This document shows, piece by piece, positions 62,902 through 64,000 of a DNA stretch of 64,000 nt. A model generated the notes under the pieces. It made no database searches. It was not told the origin of the DNA and saw nothing but the letters and a program-made list of their open reading frames with translations. The stretch is from an uncultured Enterocloster sp. Lineage in GTDB: Bacteria > Bacillota > Clostridia > Lachnospirales > Lachnospiraceae. The stretch is taken from NCBI GenBank assembly GCA_944384065.1, contig CALWRY010000006.1, positions 1-64,000 of the forward strand. Reading direction: 5' to 3'. The first letter of the stretch is position 1. Each line of letters begins with the position of its first letter. Position numbers and translations under genes: made by a program.

Positions 62902-63771
62902 TCACCCTCGTATCATCCGGGCGTATATGTAAAACAAGGCCAACTGCGCACTGTACCGCACCTCTGCATCCAGAAACGTATAGCCCTTATATGCCTGCTC
63001 CATCTCCCTGCGCAGTTCGTCGTGACTTTTTACCATGCGGTTTACTTTCCGCCGGGTGAATTTTGTATAACTCCGGGTAGGCTTCCCTGGCTTGTCCAAG
63101 TTCTTGGAAGCACACCAGCGCTTTGTCCCATGGGGGTTATTTGACACATAAGAGGCCAGGCCCAATATCATAAATTTTTCATCCGGCGCAATCCGGCGGG
63201 TGTTCGGCCTGTCGCACTTCCCCCACAGGCTCTCCAGCTCGTCACGGTCTATCCCCTTTCCCGTCATAAGCATGTGAAAGTGAGGACGGGCCTTCCCGTC
63301 AAAAGCCAGGATGTAGATATATTTTATATTTCCCTCTCCCGTTTTCTTCCGCCTCCGGTTAATCCGGGCAATGAAATTCTTTATGTCCCTCCTGGCCGCC
63401 TCCATATCCTTCGGCATACACGAATCATTCCATCCAAAGGTGGCCCAGATATCCCCTTTTCCAAAATTGATGCATGCCAGCCGCATAAGATACCGCTTCG
63501 AATTACGGTCATTGAGATTCTTCTGGGAAGGCTTTGTCTCACGCCTCCGTTTTGTCTTAGGCATATCCTCCCGTCTCGGGAAACTCGGGTACACTTGGGA
63601 TTCCAACAGTTCCTTCCCATTCTCTTTATTCCTGGACTTGATCGTGGTAGTCCGATAGAGACAGGGCACCCGCCCTTCCTCAACCAGCCGCTCCAATTCC
63701 CATTCCTGCAATTTATCCGCCTGCTCTTTGTATGCCTCCTCCAGGTCATAATCATCATAGTACCGTTTCAT
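62902..63771 (-). CDS. HUH-type replication-initiation-like protein
   Basis: The 289-aa protein has the HUH motif PHFHMLM (H164, H166) after IYILAFDGKARP, and a candidate catalytic tyrosine Y208 in ILGLASYVSNN. These fit the REP_ORF2/G2P-type rolling-circle replication initiators, which nick and join single-stranded DNA at an origin. It is the most upstream phage gene seen and lies before the terminase block. Whether it initiates replication of this phage or belongs to a satellite element cannot be told. Confidence 0.75.
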   Translation of the reverse strand: MKRYYDDYDLEEAYKEQADKLQEWELERLVEEGRVPCLYRTTTIKSRNKENGKELLESQVYPSFPRREDMPKTKRRRETKPSQKNLNDRNSKRYLMRLACINFGKGDIWATFGWNDSCMPKDMEAARRDIKNFIARINRRRKKTGEGNIKYIYILAFDGKARPHFHMLMTGKGIDRDELESLWGKCDRPNTRRIAPDEKFMILGLASYVSNNPHGTKRWCASKNLDKPGKPTRSYTKFTRRKVNRMVKSHDELRREMEQAYKGYTFLDAEVRYSAQLALFYIYARMIRG

Positions 63772-64000
63772 GTTCCATGCCCTTTATCCTTACTATTTTT
63801 GTATGTGCCTCACTTGCTAATACCCATTACAAGGACGGGAAATTTATTTTATATAGGAAGGAACCGGCGGCTTCCTGCCCTCTGCCTGCCGCCGATTCCA
63901 GTATTTCCCAATCAATTCCAACGCTCTCCCGCTATTTCAACCAGCCACGCCGCTCACTTCCGGTCATGCCACCCGCTTTCTCACAGACCGCAGAGTTTCC
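63772..64000. other. Right edge of window, no complete gene
   Basis: The prophage continues beyond the window. Only short minus-strand frames are present, none with convincing support; one 25-codon frame with TTG start and GGGAG upstream is possible. Confidence 0.4.

Noticed and set aside
1..64000. CRISPR arrays, tRNA or rRNA genes
   Set aside because: No direct-repeat arrays with spacers and no tRNA-like cloverleaf with anticodon context was recognised by eye; a covariance scan would be decisive.

Overview
The window reads as a chromosome segment of an endospore-forming, moderately GC-rich member of the Clostridia, most likely a gut Lachnospirales-type bacterium, followed by the left part of an integrated podovirus-like prophage. 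The organism call rests on a cotJ spore-coat operon, a spoIIM-like gene in the nudF-spoIIM-xerD neighbourhood, the ruvA-ruvB-zapA-U32 gene order, a very large acyl-CoA dehydratase activase-like protein and strong AGGAGG ribosome binding sites. No tRNA, rRNA or CRISPR array was recognised.

Layout of the host part (1-35.6 kb). Minus strand: 5' part of a U32 peptidase gene, zapA, ruvB and ruvA, with a yprB-like exonuclease diverging on the plus strand. xerD-like recombinase (4.3-5.1 kb), an AAA-ATPase/PD-(D/E)XK gene with its own consensus promoter (5.4-7.1 kb), spoIIM-like, NUDIX hydrolase, proC, a lysA-like decarboxylase and pyruvate kinase all run leftwards, preceded by a rhomboid-like zinc-ribbon membrane protein and a CorA transporter. 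At 14.2-18.2 kb an SLC13-type permease, an enolase-superfamily sugar-acid dehydratase and an AraC regulator form a probable sugar-acid utilisation unit. A 1428-aa double ASKHA activase-like protein runs rightwards (18.5-22.8 kb). At 23.0-27.8 kb two polytopic membrane alpha/beta hydrolases face a MarR regulator across a 32-bp near-perfect palindrome. At 27.9-29.7 kb lie cotJA-cotJB-cotJC (cotJB is frameshifted) and a divergent Cys/Gly-rich gene, each with a sigma-K-like promoter. A patatin phospholipase, a PepSY protein, an M15 peptidase, a doubly truncated relative of the AAA-ATPase gene and an OmpR/histidine kinase pair close the host part.

Prophage (about 35.7 kb to beyond 64 kb). All genes read leftwards: HUH Rep-like protein, small and large terminase, portal, Prp-type protease, scaffold, N4-gp56-type major capsid protein, a BppU-like tail fibre, small tail proteins, holin, NlpC/P60 endolysin, connector, beta-rich tail protein, two S74-chaperone fibres, an internal virion protein and a 3269-aa polyvalent protein. 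The Prp-type protease sits beside scaffold and capsid proteins that both start with the LNLxLF motif, known from Prp substrates.

The most notable signal is a cassette system for the tail-fibre tip. The C-terminus of the fibre gene (54209-55639) is exchangeable by inversion of a 653-bp segment (53841-54493) bounded by inverted copies of TTAAATAGTGAT. The segment holds a second in-frame tip in the opposite orientation. A second block with the same build (35707-36233: two convergent in-frame tips, stop codons 5 nt apart, same 12-bp sites) is stored silently at the prophage edge, behind the late-operon terminator. No invertase gene lies in the window.
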